Below, piece after piece: positions 8,414 to 18,195 of a stretch of 64,000 nucleotides of DNA. Origin of the DNA: an uncultured Christensenellaceae bacterium (lineage in GTDB: Bacteria; Bacillota; Clostridia; Christensenellales; Borkfalkiaceae); assembly GCA_910587625.1 (NCBI GenBank), contig CAJUMW010000001.1:16687-80686 (forward strand). Reading direction: 5' to 3'. Made by a program: the position numbers and the translations under genes. Below the pieces are notes generated by a model. The model did no database searches. It was not told where the DNA came from and was given only the letters and a program-made list of their open reading frames with translations. Numbering within the stretch: position 1 is the stretch's first letter; the number at the start of each line of letters is the position of its first letter.

Positions 8414-10438
8414 ATGGTTTTAAGGCTTCACGTCGCTGTCGATTTGGGTAGCGACACGTTGAAAATTGCATATGCTTATAACGTCGACGAAGTCTATACG
8501 GGCAAAATAGTCGGGGATCCCGACTCGATGTGCGCAATTCCGTCCGTCGCTTATTACGATTTCGACGGCAATAATTGGAAATACGGAGAGGAGATCGACC
8601 GCGTAAATTCAAAGTCGTTTATGGGCGTTGTAAAAATCAAGTTTTTGCTTTCGCTTTTAAACGGCAGAAACGGTGCGCGCATAAACGCCTCAAACTCCGC
8701 CGCATATTTTTCGGGACATGATTTCCCCAAATTTTATTTTCCCGTAAGGCGCAAAATGCCTGCCGATTTTTCAAAGGCCGTAGCCTCTAAACTTACGTTT
8801 TCGGTGGGCGGCGTAACTCCGCAAAAGATTTGCGAAAACTTTTTTGCCTATGTCGGCGCGCTTGTAAACCGACGCGCAGAGTTGCTTGCAAAAAAGTTGA
8901 ATATGAGCGAGATTCAAATTGTTCCGTCGCTATTGCACCCCCAATACACAACCAAGGAGTGCGTTGCCGAGCTTGAACGGCTAATCGAACACGGATTCGG
9001 CAGAAGACCGTATAAGACGATGAGCATGACAAAGGCGCTGTGCGCCTATGCGATGCAGACAAAGCGCATTAAACGCGGAGAAAGCGTGCTTATATTCAAT
9101 ATCGGGGAAGAACAAATTTCCGTCGTCAAGGCAAGTCTTTTTAAAACGGGACTTGCGGTTGACGGTGCGGACGGGCACAACGACCCCGAGCTTATAGGCG
9201 GCAACGATATAGACGACGCTGTGGCGGATAGGTTGGAGCGCGATATGTCGCGGCGCGAAAGTATGGGCAGACCGTCCTGCGGAGAGGACGGATATCTTGC
9301 CGAGGGCTCGCTCAATTCAAAGCAGTATCTGTTTGTAAAAGATATAAAGTCCGCAAAGGTAATTTTGGGTATGCCGCTTTACGAAAAAAGTGCTTTTTCA
9401 AGCGGCGTTCCCATATGCGTTTCGAGGGATTTGTATATTCAGCGCAAGTTGACGCGCGAGGCGTTTGCCGATTGCATAGGTATTTACGGCAAAGAGAGCG
9501 GCGTTGCTTATAAAATTTTAGACTACATTAAGCGCGAAGTTTTAAGGGAAGTTAATTCAAACGTAAAAAAAGTATTTTTGACGGGCGGTCCTGTCGAAAC
9601 TTACGGGCTTGTGGAATTTATATCCCACAACCTGAAAAAGCTGGGCAGAAGTGTTTACACCTTTGAAAACGACGACGAAAGCTACGATGGCGTCGAAAAC
9701 GACGGCTTCAACGTGCTGTCGCACGAGGACGCCGTTTACGCTCCTTCGATAGGCTGTGCGATCAGCGCGCTAAATAATATAGATATTAAGACGGTGCTCG
9801 CGCTCTCATACGGGCTGAGGCTGTTTTTAAACGGAGGAGAAACGCCCTATCTAGAACTGCTTGTAAACAAGGGGGACGTATTGCCGCCCGACGGCGCAAA
9901 GTTCTTTGTTCCACGCCCCGAAGAGGTTGTCGGTATAACTACGACAAGGGACAGCGACAAGTCCGCGCCTATGAATATAATGAGTACGCTGTTTTCGCGC
10001 GAAGATATTGCGGTTAAAAAGCTTTCTCACTTATTGAAGTACAAAACAAACCCCGACGGGCGCAGTTATCTTAAATGCGACACCAAGGACAGGGCAATGA
10101 TGAACGACTTAATGAGGTACGCCGGAGTTAAGCTTTTAAACGGCAGCCTCGATAATTTGTCGGGAGCCGGAGTTATATACTATTATTATAATAAGACGCG
10201 CGTAAGAGTTATGGGAGAGGTCGCGGCAATAATCGGCGTCACTATCGACGGAGAGGGCAGGGCAAAACCCTTTGCCGAAAACGACACAAAGCGCAACGGC
10301 AAGGAAACTGTTATCGTAAGATATCTTTGGGATATCAAGCGCGACGGCGTGCTTTACAAAAAAGCCGGAGATTACGACGTGGTGCATATGCGCGATATTG
10401 TCTTTGATTTCGATATCGACGATATGATTTTCAATTAA
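8414..10438 (+). CDS. Divergent Hsp70/actin-fold ATPase, operon gene 1
   Basis: This 674-residue protein has an Hsp70-like nucleotide-binding domain in about residues 5-455. The phosphate-1 motif is VAVDLGSDTLK (Asp10). The phosphate-2 region is degenerate: FNIGEEQISV in place of the usual D-L-G-G-G-T, with Asn229 replacing the Asp. A normal IGGNDIDD motif follows. The adenosine motif is FLTGGP (Gly391-Gly392), and VYAPSIGCAIS matches the end of the Hsp70 ATPase domain. About 200 C-terminal residues start like a beta substrate-binding domain (LELLVNKGDVLPPDG) but then diverge. There is no DnaJ or GrpE nearby. The ATG is preceded by a weak ribosome site (CGGGTAA). It is the first gene of the operon and likely acts as a nucleotide-driven clamp or chaperone; the client is unknown. 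Confidence 0.85.
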   Translation: MVLRLHVAVDLGSDTLKIAYAYNVDEVYTGKIVGDPDSMCAIPSVAYYDFDGNNWKYGEEIDRVNSKSFMGVVKIKFLLSLLNGRNGARINASNSAAYFSGHDFPKFYFPVRRKMPADFSKAVASKLTFSVGGVTPQKICENFFAYVGALVNRRAELLAKKLNMSEIQIVPSLLHPQYTTKECVAELERLIEHGFGRRPYKTMSMTKALCAYAMQTKRIKRGESVLIFNIGEEQISVVKASLFKTGLAVDGADGHNDPELIGGNDIDDAVADRLERDMSRRESMGRPSCGEDGYLAEGSLNSKQYLFVKDIKSAKVILGMPLYEKSAFSSGVPICVSRDLYIQRKLTREAFADCIGIYGKESGVAYKILDYIKREVLREVNSNVKKVFLTGGPVETYGLVEFISHNLKKLGRSVYTFENDDESYDGVENDGFNVLSHEDAVYAPSIGCAISALNNIDIKTVLALSYGLRLFLNGGETPYLELLVNKGDVLPPDGAKFFVPRPEEVVGITTTRDSDKSAPMNIMSTLFSREDIAVKKLSHLLKYKTNPDGRSYLKCDTKDRAMMNDLMRYAGVKLLNGSLDNLSGAGVIYYYYNKTRVRVMGEVAAIIGVTIDGEGRAKPFAENDTKRNGKETVIVRYLWDIKRDGVLYKKAGDYDVVHMRDIVFDFDIDDMIFN

Positions 10439-10460
10439 TCATCGGCGGACAAGAGGGTAT

Positions 10461-13352
10461 ATGAAAGAAGAAAATTTTAAAATTAATTTTACGGACGCGG
10501 CGTTTTCGGCAGATGAACAGCGCTCTAATTTGCAGGGCAAAAAAAAGTTCACGCGTGAAGTTGCCGAAGCCGAGCGTTACGTCGAAGCTCTCGACAGTCA
10601 GGACGATTTCAGAAAGCTTATGATTGACCCTTCGGTCTATAAAAAGAAGGGTGCAAGCAAGTACGGCATCTCTTTCGAAAAGGAGGTTCACTCTTCCTAC
10701 GGCAGTGTAATTTTATCTCATCAAGAGAAAGCTGCCGAAAAGTTTTTGCGCGATTTGCGCGGTTTCGGGTTGCTTGCGGACGTCGTCGGCAGCGGTAAAA
10801 CCTTCGAAGCAGGCGTAATTTTGTCCGAGCTTGCCGTAAGGGGCAAGGTCAAAAGCCTTTTAATTGTTACGCCCGATCAGGTTTTTAATAATTGGGTCGA
10901 CGTTCTCGAAGAAAAATTCGGGCTCGGTAAGGGAGTTTTATATCAAGTCAAAAAGCCGGAAAATGCCGACGAAAATATTTCGGACGGCAATTTCCCCACG
11001 CTTTCCGATGTGCTTGCGGAAGTCGGCGTAACCAAACAGAGCGGCTTTATCCGTCCCAACAGACCTATAATCGTCGACGTGGATATATTTTCGCAGTGGA
11101 AATACCAGAATGATTTTTTAATTGACGTAATAGTTGTCGACGAGGCGCACCACCTCAGCGAAGAGGCCGGCAAATACGCAGGAGCAATGCGGCTTTTATC
11201 CGAGATGATGCAGACCAAAAAGAGGGCGGAAGCTACTTATTGTCTGCTTCTCACGGCAACGCCGCACTCGGGAAACCTTGAAAATATGTTCAGACTGTGG
11301 TATTTTGTAAGGTGCAAGGGCGGCAACCCCTCCGACTTCGACGAAAAGGACGACAAGGACAGAACAAAGCAATACCGCGACGAAAAGAAGTATTATAAGG
11401 AATATATATGCCGCGGCGCGTCCAACGTAACCGAGTTTATCCGCAAAGTTAAGTATCAGACGGTGCGCGACAACTACGGGGAAGAATTTTCAAACTATCT
11501 CGAACGCACGGGCAAGGATAAAATTTTCGACAGTCTGTCCGAGTACGACCGCTGTATTTTGGCGGACGAGTTTTTGCTGTTAAAAGAAAACGACGGGCTT
11601 GCCGAAAAGGTTGAAAAAAGCGTAGCCAACGCATACCACAACGGCGTTTTGCGCTCGATTATGATAAGGCAGCCCAACAAGCTTTCAAAGGACAAAATAA
11701 TATTCAATTATTTCTTTTATCCTATGTCCGCCGCGATATCGGTAGTCGAAACCACGGGTTTAAGAAACGATAAAATTTTTGTAAACTTTGCAAATCTTTC
11801 TCCCTCGGGCTTTCCCATGGTGGGCTTCAACGGACAGAGCGCGTATCTTGACGAGTATATAGAGAATAACCGCGGCAGGGCGGATTTCGAACAGGCATAT
11901 TCCGATATTTTTAACCATATAATCAACCGCCTTAAAGAAATGGACCCAAAGAGCGGCGAAATTTTTACGAAAAAGGGCTTTGCCAACTTCTATTCAAACA
12001 GGCTGGCAGGTACAGAAAATAAAATTGTAAAAAATACATATTTAAAGCCCGTTTTACTGTCCGATGATAAACTCGGATATAAGTACGAGTGCGCTAAAGA
12101 AATTTTAAGGCGGCACGCCGGGCAGCGCGTTTTGGTGTTCTTCGATTACGAACTGCCCTCTTCCGAGTGCGCTTCCGAAGAGTTTTTTAAAGCTTTATCA
12201 AGCGACAAGGAGTTTGCAAAAAGAATTATTATCGGTGACGCAAATTCCAACGTACACAACATAGAGCGCGAGTTCAATGCAAAGCAGGACGCAATTTTAA
12301 TTGCAAAGGACGCAAAGTTTACCGAGGGCGCCAACCTGCAAGAGTCCAAGATTATAATAAACTATCAGGTTACGCCCGACCCTCTCGCAATGGATCAGCG
12401 CATAGGCAGAATTTTCAGGCTTGGTCAAAAGAGCAATGTTTTCGTCTATTCCCTTGCGGATATGAACAAGCTCGAGGGGTTTGCTCTCGCATATTTCTCG
12501 GCTATAGGGCTGCTTTCAATCGACAGCGGAGACGCAACTATTCTTGCAGGTTCCAACTCCGACCAGATGGTTGCTGTAAGGTGCAGGCAGTGTTCGCGCG
12601 TAAAGCTTATGCCCAGGCAGGATTACGAGGAAAAGAAGAAAAAGAAATCAAACGATTTAATTTGTCGCGCCACCGACGACTGCATACAGCTGAGTTTAGA
12701 CGGCAAGGGCACCGAGATGACCGAAATTACCGTGTACGACTTCAAGTGCGACTGCTGCGGAACGGTGCTTACGCGCTCGGTTTCCGAGGGATATATGTGC
12801 ATTAGCCACGTTTCCAACGGAGAAAAGGGCAAGATGTGCAACTCGGGGGAAAACGGGGACAGGTCGGTCTACTGCCGTAAAATTTGCGCAATTTCTCATT
12901 GCAGGCGGTTTTTGACGGACGACAGAATGTCGGGTAAGTGCGCAGCGCTCAGGCGTTACCGCATAAACCCCAATATTTCCGACGCCGAGCTTATGAAAAT
13001 TTGCGCCGTCTGCAACAACGCCGCGTGCTGGGACAGCTGCAAGGTTACAGGCAGCGGCAAAGACGATATTTATAATTGCGGCGACTGTGAATACGCAGGT
13101 TGTTCGCCGGCTCCGCACTCCCTCGATTTTGACGACAAGTGGGAGGCGTACTGCCCCATGCCGTCCTGTAAAAACAAGCGTCCCAGGGGCAAGCTCAGAC
13201 CTATAGTTGCAAGAACTTTTGCGACTTTTATAAACGAGCTTTGGAATTTCAGTCACGACGGCGGAGAAAGTTTTTGCGCGACAATGGGCAAGGAAGCCGA
13301 CAAGGTATCCGAAGTTCGAAGAATTTTGAAAGACGACAGGGATAACGGGTAG
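10461..13352 (+). CDS. SNF2-family helicase/translocase with Cys-rich zinc-finger tail, operon gene 2
   Basis: This 963-residue protein has both RecA-like lobes of an SF2/SNF2 enzyme. Motif I is DVVGSGKT (Lys113), motif II is DEAH (Asp227-His230), motif III is TATPHSGN, and motif VI is QRIGRIFRLGQ (Gln646). The last 250 residues (about 706-905) carry at least six Cys pairs: CRQC, CDCC, CAVC, CGDC and CPMPSC among others. These probably form several zinc knuckles and are suited to binding nucleic acid or protein. It starts 22 bp after the Hsp70-like gene and ends 5 bp before the next gene. SNF2 enzymes move on double-stranded DNA and several phage-defence systems contain one, but no DISARM partner (DUF1998, methylase) is present here. 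The enzyme class is firm; the role is unknown. Confidence 0.9.
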   Translation: MKEENFKINFTDAAFSADEQRSNLQGKKKFTREVAEAERYVEALDSQDDFRKLMIDPSVYKKKGASKYGISFEKEVHSSYGSVILSHQEKAAEKFLRDLRGFGLLADVVGSGKTFEAGVILSELAVRGKVKSLLIVTPDQVFNNWVDVLEEKFGLGKGVLYQVKKPENADENISDGNFPTLSDVLAEVGVTKQSGFIRPNRPIIVDVDIFSQWKYQNDFLIDVIVVDEAHHLSEEAGKYAGAMRLLSEMMQTKKRAEATYCLLLTATPHSGNLENMFRLWYFVRCKGGNPSDFDEKDDKDRTKQYRDEKKYYKEYICRGASNVTEFIRKVKYQTVRDNYGEEFSNYLERTGKDKIFDSLSEYDRCILADEFLLLKENDGLAEKVEKSVANAYHNGVLRSIMIRQPNKLSKDKIIFNYFFYPMSAAISVVETTGLRNDKIFVNFANLSPSGFPMVGFNGQSAYLDEYIENNRGRADFEQAYSDIFNHIINRLKEMDPKSGEIFTKKGFANFYSNRLAGTENKIVKNTYLKPVLLSDDKLGYKYECAKEILRRHAGQRVLVFFDYELPSSECASEEFFKALSSDKEFAKRIIIGDANSNVHNIEREFNAKQDAILIAKDAKFTEGANLQESKIIINYQVTPDPLAMDQRIGRIFRLGQKSNVFVYSLADMNKLEGFALAYFSAIGLLSIDSGDATILAGSNSDQMVAVRCRQCSRVKLMPRQDYEEKKKKKSNDLICRATDDCIQLSLDGKGTEMTEITVYDFKCDCCGTVLTRSVSEGYMCISHVSNGEKGKMCNSGENGDRSVYCRKICAISHCRRFLTDDRMSGKCAALRRYRINPNISDAELMKICAVCNNAACWDSCKVTGSGKDDIYNCGDCEYAGCSPAPHSLDFDDKWEAYCPMPSCKNKRPRGKLRPIVARTFATFINELWNFSHDGGESFCATMGKEADKVSEVRRILKDDRDNG

Positions 13353-13357
13353 GTGCG

Positions 13358-15001
13358 ATGTCAAAGATAATTATAGGTCAGGAATACGAAAACGAATTTA
13401 AAAGCATATGCGCGCTGTACACGGGCGGTTTTCTCTCTAAGGAAGTACATATAAAGAGCGTTCGCGGCTTGGAAATTACAACTAATACACACACTTTCGA
13501 GTACCGCGCGGACGAGCACGGCGTAAACGGCACGGGAGAGGCGGAAAACGCGCTTACCTTTACTTCAAAGGGTTCAAGTTGGTTTGCGCCCCTTCGCGGC
13601 GTTGAGTTTGACAGCGGTAATTCCGATTGGAAACAGTTGATAATGGACGTTGCCGCCGACTATCATAAAAATTATTCTCTCATCGAGTTTAAGCAGTCAA
13701 AGGATAATAGCTCGCTTTCAACCGAAAAAAAGCTTTTAAACAAGTTCAAAAAGGGCTTTATCGACAGAGTGTTCGACGACGGAAAGGCGTTTACGATTAT
13801 TGAAAGCCGCTCCACAATGCCGGAAAATTTTTACGCCGTTTCAATGCGGCTTGAAATTAACGGCGGCGGAGAAAGCGCGCCCCTTCTCGGAAAAATTTAC
13901 TTTAAAGAAACAAACGGCTTTAAGCTTGTTCCGCTTACCAACAGAGAGGCGGAAAAGATCGATAAGTTTATCGACAGCGCAATTCCCTTTGAGGACGGTT
14001 CGGTATCCGACGGAGAAATAGTCGACATATCGCTTGTCGGAAGGGTGTTTTCAGGGCTTGAAAACGCATTTAATAGCGGCGATTTTGCCTCGTACGTTTC
14101 TTTTGACGACAAGTACAAGCGCGCTATTGACGCAATGCTTGCACAGCTTGCCACAAGCGAAGTCAAGGATTTGGAGTGTACAAACGTCAAGGTGCTGGGA
14201 GTGTCGCACGTCGAGTGGGATAAGTCGGTATATGCAATCAACTACCGCGGCAAGGAAGTGTTGAAGGCGGTAGTCGGTCTTAACGGCGTAATTTCACTTT
14301 ACTGCGTCAACTGCGGCGGAGAGGACGCACTTATCGACGGCAATATTATAGCTTTTAAGGACGGAAAAATTAATGCAAACTGCAACGCCGTTTTGGATTT
14401 TTCACAGGAAAATTTGGGGCTTATCAGCTCGGATATCGACGAAATTAAAGCCAACGGCGTAATTTCCGACCATTTATTTACGGTAAACTGCCGCGAAAAT
14501 TCAAGGAATAAGGAATGTTTCAGGGTTGTTTGCAAGCAACAGACCATAGAGCTTGACAACGGTATGAGAAAATGTAAGGGCTGCCGCTATCCCGAAATTA
14601 TATATAAAGATATCTTTTCGGAACGCTATGACGAGGGCGGCTACACCCCCGACCTCAATATTGCGACGGACAGACTTTCGCTCGTTTCCGAACCTATAGT
14701 AAAGTGCCGTTGCTGCGGCAGGGAATTTACAAGGGATAATACGGCACGAAATCGGCTTTGTGCGTTCTGCGCCGACGTGGACCACTCTGAAAACGCGGTA
14801 AAACTGTACCGCAAATACGCCAACATGCTTAGTTTGTGTAACAGATTTTTTCATCTGTTCGCAAAAAAATATTGCCGCGAGGACGCGAACATAATACTTT
14901 TCGAGCTTGGTGTGGACAGATATGTCTTTGACAAAATCGAAGCCGAAGAAAGCGGCTTTATAAAGGCGCCCAAGAAAGTCAGACGCACGGGAGGCATATA
15001 A
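13358..15001 (+). CDS. Unknown Cys-rich protein, operon gene 3
   Basis: I do not recognise this 547-residue protein. The N-terminal 330 residues are mixed alpha/beta with no clear motif. LIEFKQSK near residue 108 is a weak E-x-K signature that could hint at a nuclease fold but is not convincing. The C-terminal half contains CVNCGG, a C-x(7)-C-x(5)-C group, CKGC, and a clear zinc-ribbon-like pair, CRCC and CAFC, 15 residues apart (about 462-482). The gene begins 5 bp after the SNF2 gene and its stop overlaps the next start by 1 base (TAATG). Two consecutive genes with Cys-rich zinc modules suggest that the products form a complex. Zinc binding is inferred from Cys spacing. Confidence 0.75.
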   Translation: MSKIIIGQEYENEFKSICALYTGGFLSKEVHIKSVRGLEITTNTHTFEYRADEHGVNGTGEAENALTFTSKGSSWFAPLRGVEFDSGNSDWKQLIMDVAADYHKNYSLIEFKQSKDNSSLSTEKKLLNKFKKGFIDRVFDDGKAFTIIESRSTMPENFYAVSMRLEINGGGESAPLLGKIYFKETNGFKLVPLTNREAEKIDKFIDSAIPFEDGSVSDGEIVDISLVGRVFSGLENAFNSGDFASYVSFDDKYKRAIDAMLAQLATSEVKDLECTNVKVLGVSHVEWDKSVYAINYRGKEVLKAVVGLNGVISLYCVNCGGEDALIDGNIIAFKDGKINANCNAVLDFSQENLGLISSDIDEIKANGVISDHLFTVNCRENSRNKECFRVVCKQQTIELDNGMRKCKGCRYPEIIYKDIFSERYDEGGYTPDLNIATDRLSLVSEPIVKCRCCGREFTRDNTARNRLCAFCADVDHSENAVKLYRKYANMLSLCNRFFHLFAKKYCREDANIILFELGVDRYVFDKIEAEESGFIKAPKKVRRTGGI

Positions 15002-18000
15002 TGAAGAATAAAAATTTATCGTTAAACCTTACGGGCAGAAGTAAAATTTTTCTTCTTATAAGTCTTTGCTGTGCGGCGGCGGTCGATATTACGGCGTTCA
15101 TTTATATGGTCGTAACGGTCGGCGGTTCGACGCTTTGGCTTTTTCCCCTGCTGTTTGCGTTGCTTGACGCGCTGTTTATATTTCAGGCGCTGTTTTCCAA
15201 CTTCCGCTTTAAATATACGGTTTTCGGTATAGCGTTCTACATTTTAGCTACCGCTGTCGTACTTGTCATAATGGCATACGAGTGCTTTACTTTTCCCGAG
15301 TTTTTCACAAATAGCGCAAGTTTGATTTGGATAAATTTGCACGTTTTAACGCTTGTTTCCTCGCTGTTCTGTTACTTATATTCAGCGAAAAGATTTAAGG
15401 CAAAAGCGGCGTTGCAGGCCGTTATTTCGGCTATATTCACGGGTCTATGCCTTGTCGGCACTTGTTTCTACATATTTTTTGTAATCGGCGCCGGCGTTTT
15501 CGGGCAGGGCGGCGTTGTAACCCGTCCGCTCGTCTACGCGTTCGACGAAAGCACGCAAACCTATTCCGTGGTGGGAGTTTTGGACGGCTCGGGGGACAAT
15601 GTTTACGTTCCCGAAAAATTTAACGATTTTCCCGTGCGAAATTTAAGCGCAAGCATTTTTTCCGCCGAAGGCATTAAATGTGTAACTTTGGACTGTTCTC
15701 CTGACGTCGGCTTTACCGACGTAGGCTTAGAAGCGGTAAGCTCCGAGTTGAAAGTCTGCGTTCCCAAACAAAATATCGACAAGTTTAAAGACGTGTTCTA
15801 TAATTTAGACAGTCGCAGCGCGTTTATTCTCGGCAACAGCGTAATTCCCTTCGGACTTGACGAAAATGAAGTTTTTGTAACGTTTTCCTATGATAGCGCC
15901 TCGTTTGATAACTTGAGCGGCAAAATTTTACCTACTTGGTTCGGTAAAAGCGGAGAAGTGTTCGATACAAACTGTTTTTCAGATATAGACTATGCGCAAC
16001 ACACGGATAAAAACTCGGACAGCGACCTTATCTGGAACTATAACAATAACGATAAAAGAATAATGTCCTCAATATTAGACGAAGATGAAAATAACATCAT
16101 CGGAAGGCAAATAACGGGGGATATTACGGGGGCAACGGTAATTATCGAGCAGATTTACCGCGTATTCCCCGGAGAAAGCAACGACGCCGAGTACGCCGCC
16201 GTAAACGATTTTGTGTACTCTCAAGATTTAAACTATAAGTTGACTACGCTGGGTAATGCAAATAAGATAACCGACAACTATGTGCGCGAAGGTTTTGAAG
16301 ACGCATTCGAACTTTCCTGGCAATACTCCGTTTACAGTATAACGTCAAATCGTACAGATTTTGCCGATTTAAAGAGCGTGTTATCTCAATACGGCTACTT
16401 GGACGTATATATCCATCCCGTATGGAAGCTTAAAGCTCCGGAATTTTCGATTTCTTCCAACATACCCACAAACACGGTTACATACGGTGAAAATATTTCG
16501 TTCAATTCTTCGACAAAGCTTTTGAACGGTTTAACTTACAGTTATTTTTGGAGTGAGAACGGGCAGCAAATATCGCAAGAAAAGAATTTGGACGTTGAAA
16601 ATATTTCTTTCGGAAATAAAATTTATGCGCTTAAAGTTGTCGTAGAGGGCGCCGAAACAGTCGGCGCTTCGCAAAAATCGACTACCTCGCTTTCGGCTGA
16701 AAGTATTCAGGAAATTGAAGTTACCGTCGATAAACGCCCCGTTACGGTCGAGTGGCAAGACCCCGAAGACAACGTTTACAGCGGCACGGATAAACGCGTG
16801 CAATGCGCAATTTCAAGCGGAATTATAAACAGCGACGACGTTAGCTTAAACAACTCTCAATTTAATTACAGACACGTCGGCTCGTATAGCGAAAGCGTAC
16901 ATCTTTCGGGCGCAGACGCGCAAAAGTATGCCATATTACGGGGGCAATCGCACTCGTATTCAATAGTTAAAGCCAATTTGACGGTAAATTGGACAACAAG
17001 CGAAACGGTTTACAACGGAGAAGAGCAGACCTCCGCCGTGATTTTTACGGGCGTGCAGGGAGAGGACGAAATAGAGTATGAAACGACCTCGGCAATAAAT
17101 GCCGGCACGTATACTCTGTCGCTGAGTTTGAAGCATTCGGACGATATAAAAAACTATAATCTTTTAAACGAAACGCACTCTTTTACAATAGAGCGCAAAC
17201 CTGTTTCGGTAAAGTGGAACGCAGATTGCGACGACGAGTTTATATACGACGGAAAAAGCCATACCGTTGTGGCAACGGCGGACGGTGTAAACGGCAACAC
17301 TCTCGTGCTTTTGGTTTCGCGTGCGACAATACGCGACGTGGGAGAGTACAAAATTACCGCGTCGGCGGAATTACACCCCAACTACGAAATAAACGGCTCC
17401 GACAGCAAGACTTATAAGATTAATAAATACGGTTTAACGGTAGAATGGGGCAATACCGAGCTTACCTACACGGGCAGAAGTCAATTTCCTTCATATGTAA
17501 TGCGCGGCGTCGGTGACGACGGAAACATTTTAGGCGGTGGCAGAGGCGGAGAAAAGAACGTGGGCGAGGGCTACGTCTGTACCGTTGACCGCATAACCGA
17601 ACAGTACAATAACGACAAAAATTATTTTATCGAGAAAAACGCCAGCACGGTTTACTCGATTGTGCCTGCAAGCGTTGCCGTTCGTTGGGACGTGCCCGAA
17701 ATGATGTATGACGGTACCGAGCAAAAGCCTTCAGCATGGATTGTGGGTTTGGGTGACGACGCAGCTGTTTCTATGAACTGTAACGTTACGGGCGCAATAA
17801 AAGCCGGTACGCATAAGTCGGTCGCAACTTACGAAGGAGAGCTGTCTGAAAATTATATTTTGACCGACGCCGAGCGATACTTTACGATATCCAAAAAGAT
17901 TATTTCGGTAATAGCAAGAGATATAACAATAAAATCGGGTGAAGAAGTTCCCGAATTGAAATACGACGTTTCGCAGCTTGCGATAGGTGACGAGGTAAAA

Positions 18001-18195
18001 AATATTTTATCCGTGACGGTTACCGTCAAGTTCGGCAGCGATGAAATTAAGCCTGGCGTATATGACATCGAGATAAGCGTTCGGCTTACGGCGCAGGGTG
18101 AAGAAAATTATACTGTCATAACTACCGACGGCAAACTTACCGTCGAGGCGCCAGAGACAGAGGAAATCCCCGAGGAGAACGAGAATGGAGTGTGA
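15001..18195 (+). CDS. Polytopic membrane protein with six MBG-like repeats, operon gene 4
   Basis: This 1064-residue protein has about five membrane helices in residues 10-175 (for example FLLISLCCAAAVDITAFIYM and FTGLCLVGTCFYIFFVIGAG). A BspA-like leucine-rich patch follows (about 185-260), then a long beta-rich region with an Ig-like segment. Six MBG-type repeats run from about residue 575 to 1050. Each opens with a form of 'V-x-V-x-W' and then Y-x-G-x-x (e.g. LTVNWTTSETVYNG, VAVRWDVPEMMYDG, VSVKWN...FIYDG) and closes with a Y-x-I strand. MBG repeats are typical of surface proteins. An odd number of helices would place the repeats outside if the N-terminus is inside. It is the only evident membrane protein of the operon. 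Start and stop overlap its neighbours (1 and 11 bases), so it is translationally coupled. Confidence 0.85.
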   Translation: MKNKNLSLNLTGRSKIFLLISLCCAAAVDITAFIYMVVTVGGSTLWLFPLLFALLDALFIFQALFSNFRFKYTVFGIAFYILATAVVLVIMAYECFTFPEFFTNSASLIWINLHVLTLVSSLFCYLYSAKRFKAKAALQAVISAIFTGLCLVGTCFYIFFVIGAGVFGQGGVVTRPLVYAFDESTQTYSVVGVLDGSGDNVYVPEKFNDFPVRNLSASIFSAEGIKCVTLDCSPDVGFTDVGLEAVSSELKVCVPKQNIDKFKDVFYNLDSRSAFILGNSVIPFGLDENEVFVTFSYDSASFDNLSGKILPTWFGKSGEVFDTNCFSDIDYAQHTDKNSDSDLIWNYNNNDKRIMSSILDEDENNIIGRQITGDITGATVIIEQIYRVFPGESNDAEYAAVNDFVYSQDLNYKLTTLGNANKITDNYVREGFEDAFELSWQYSVYSITSNRTDFADLKSVLSQYGYLDVYIHPVWKLKAPEFSISSNIPTNTVTYGENISFNSSTKLLNGLTYSYFWSENGQQISQEKNLDVENISFGNKIYALKVVVEGAETVGASQKSTTSLSAESIQEIEVTVDKRPVTVEWQDPEDNVYSGTDKRVQCAISSGIINSDDVSLNNSQFNYRHVGSYSESVHLSGADAQKYAILRGQSHSYSIVKANLTVNWTTSETVYNGEEQTSAVIFTGVQGEDEIEYETTSAINAGTYTLSLSLKHSDDIKNYNLLNETHSFTIERKPVSVKWNADCDDEFIYDGKSHTVVATADGVNGNTLVLLVSRATIRDVGEYKITASAELHPNYEINGSDSKTYKINKYGLTVEWGNTELTYTGRSQFPSYVMRGVGDDGNILGGGRGGEKNVGEGYVCTVDRITEQYNNDKNYFIEKNASTVYSIVPASVAVRWDVPEMMYDGTEQKPSAWIVGLGDDAAVSMNCNVTGAIKAGTHKSVATYEGELSENYILTDAERYFTISKKIISVIARDITIKSGEEVPELKYDVSQLAIGDEVKNILSVTVTVKFGSDEIKPGVYDIEISVRLTAQGEENYTVITTDGKLTVEAPETEEIPEENENGV

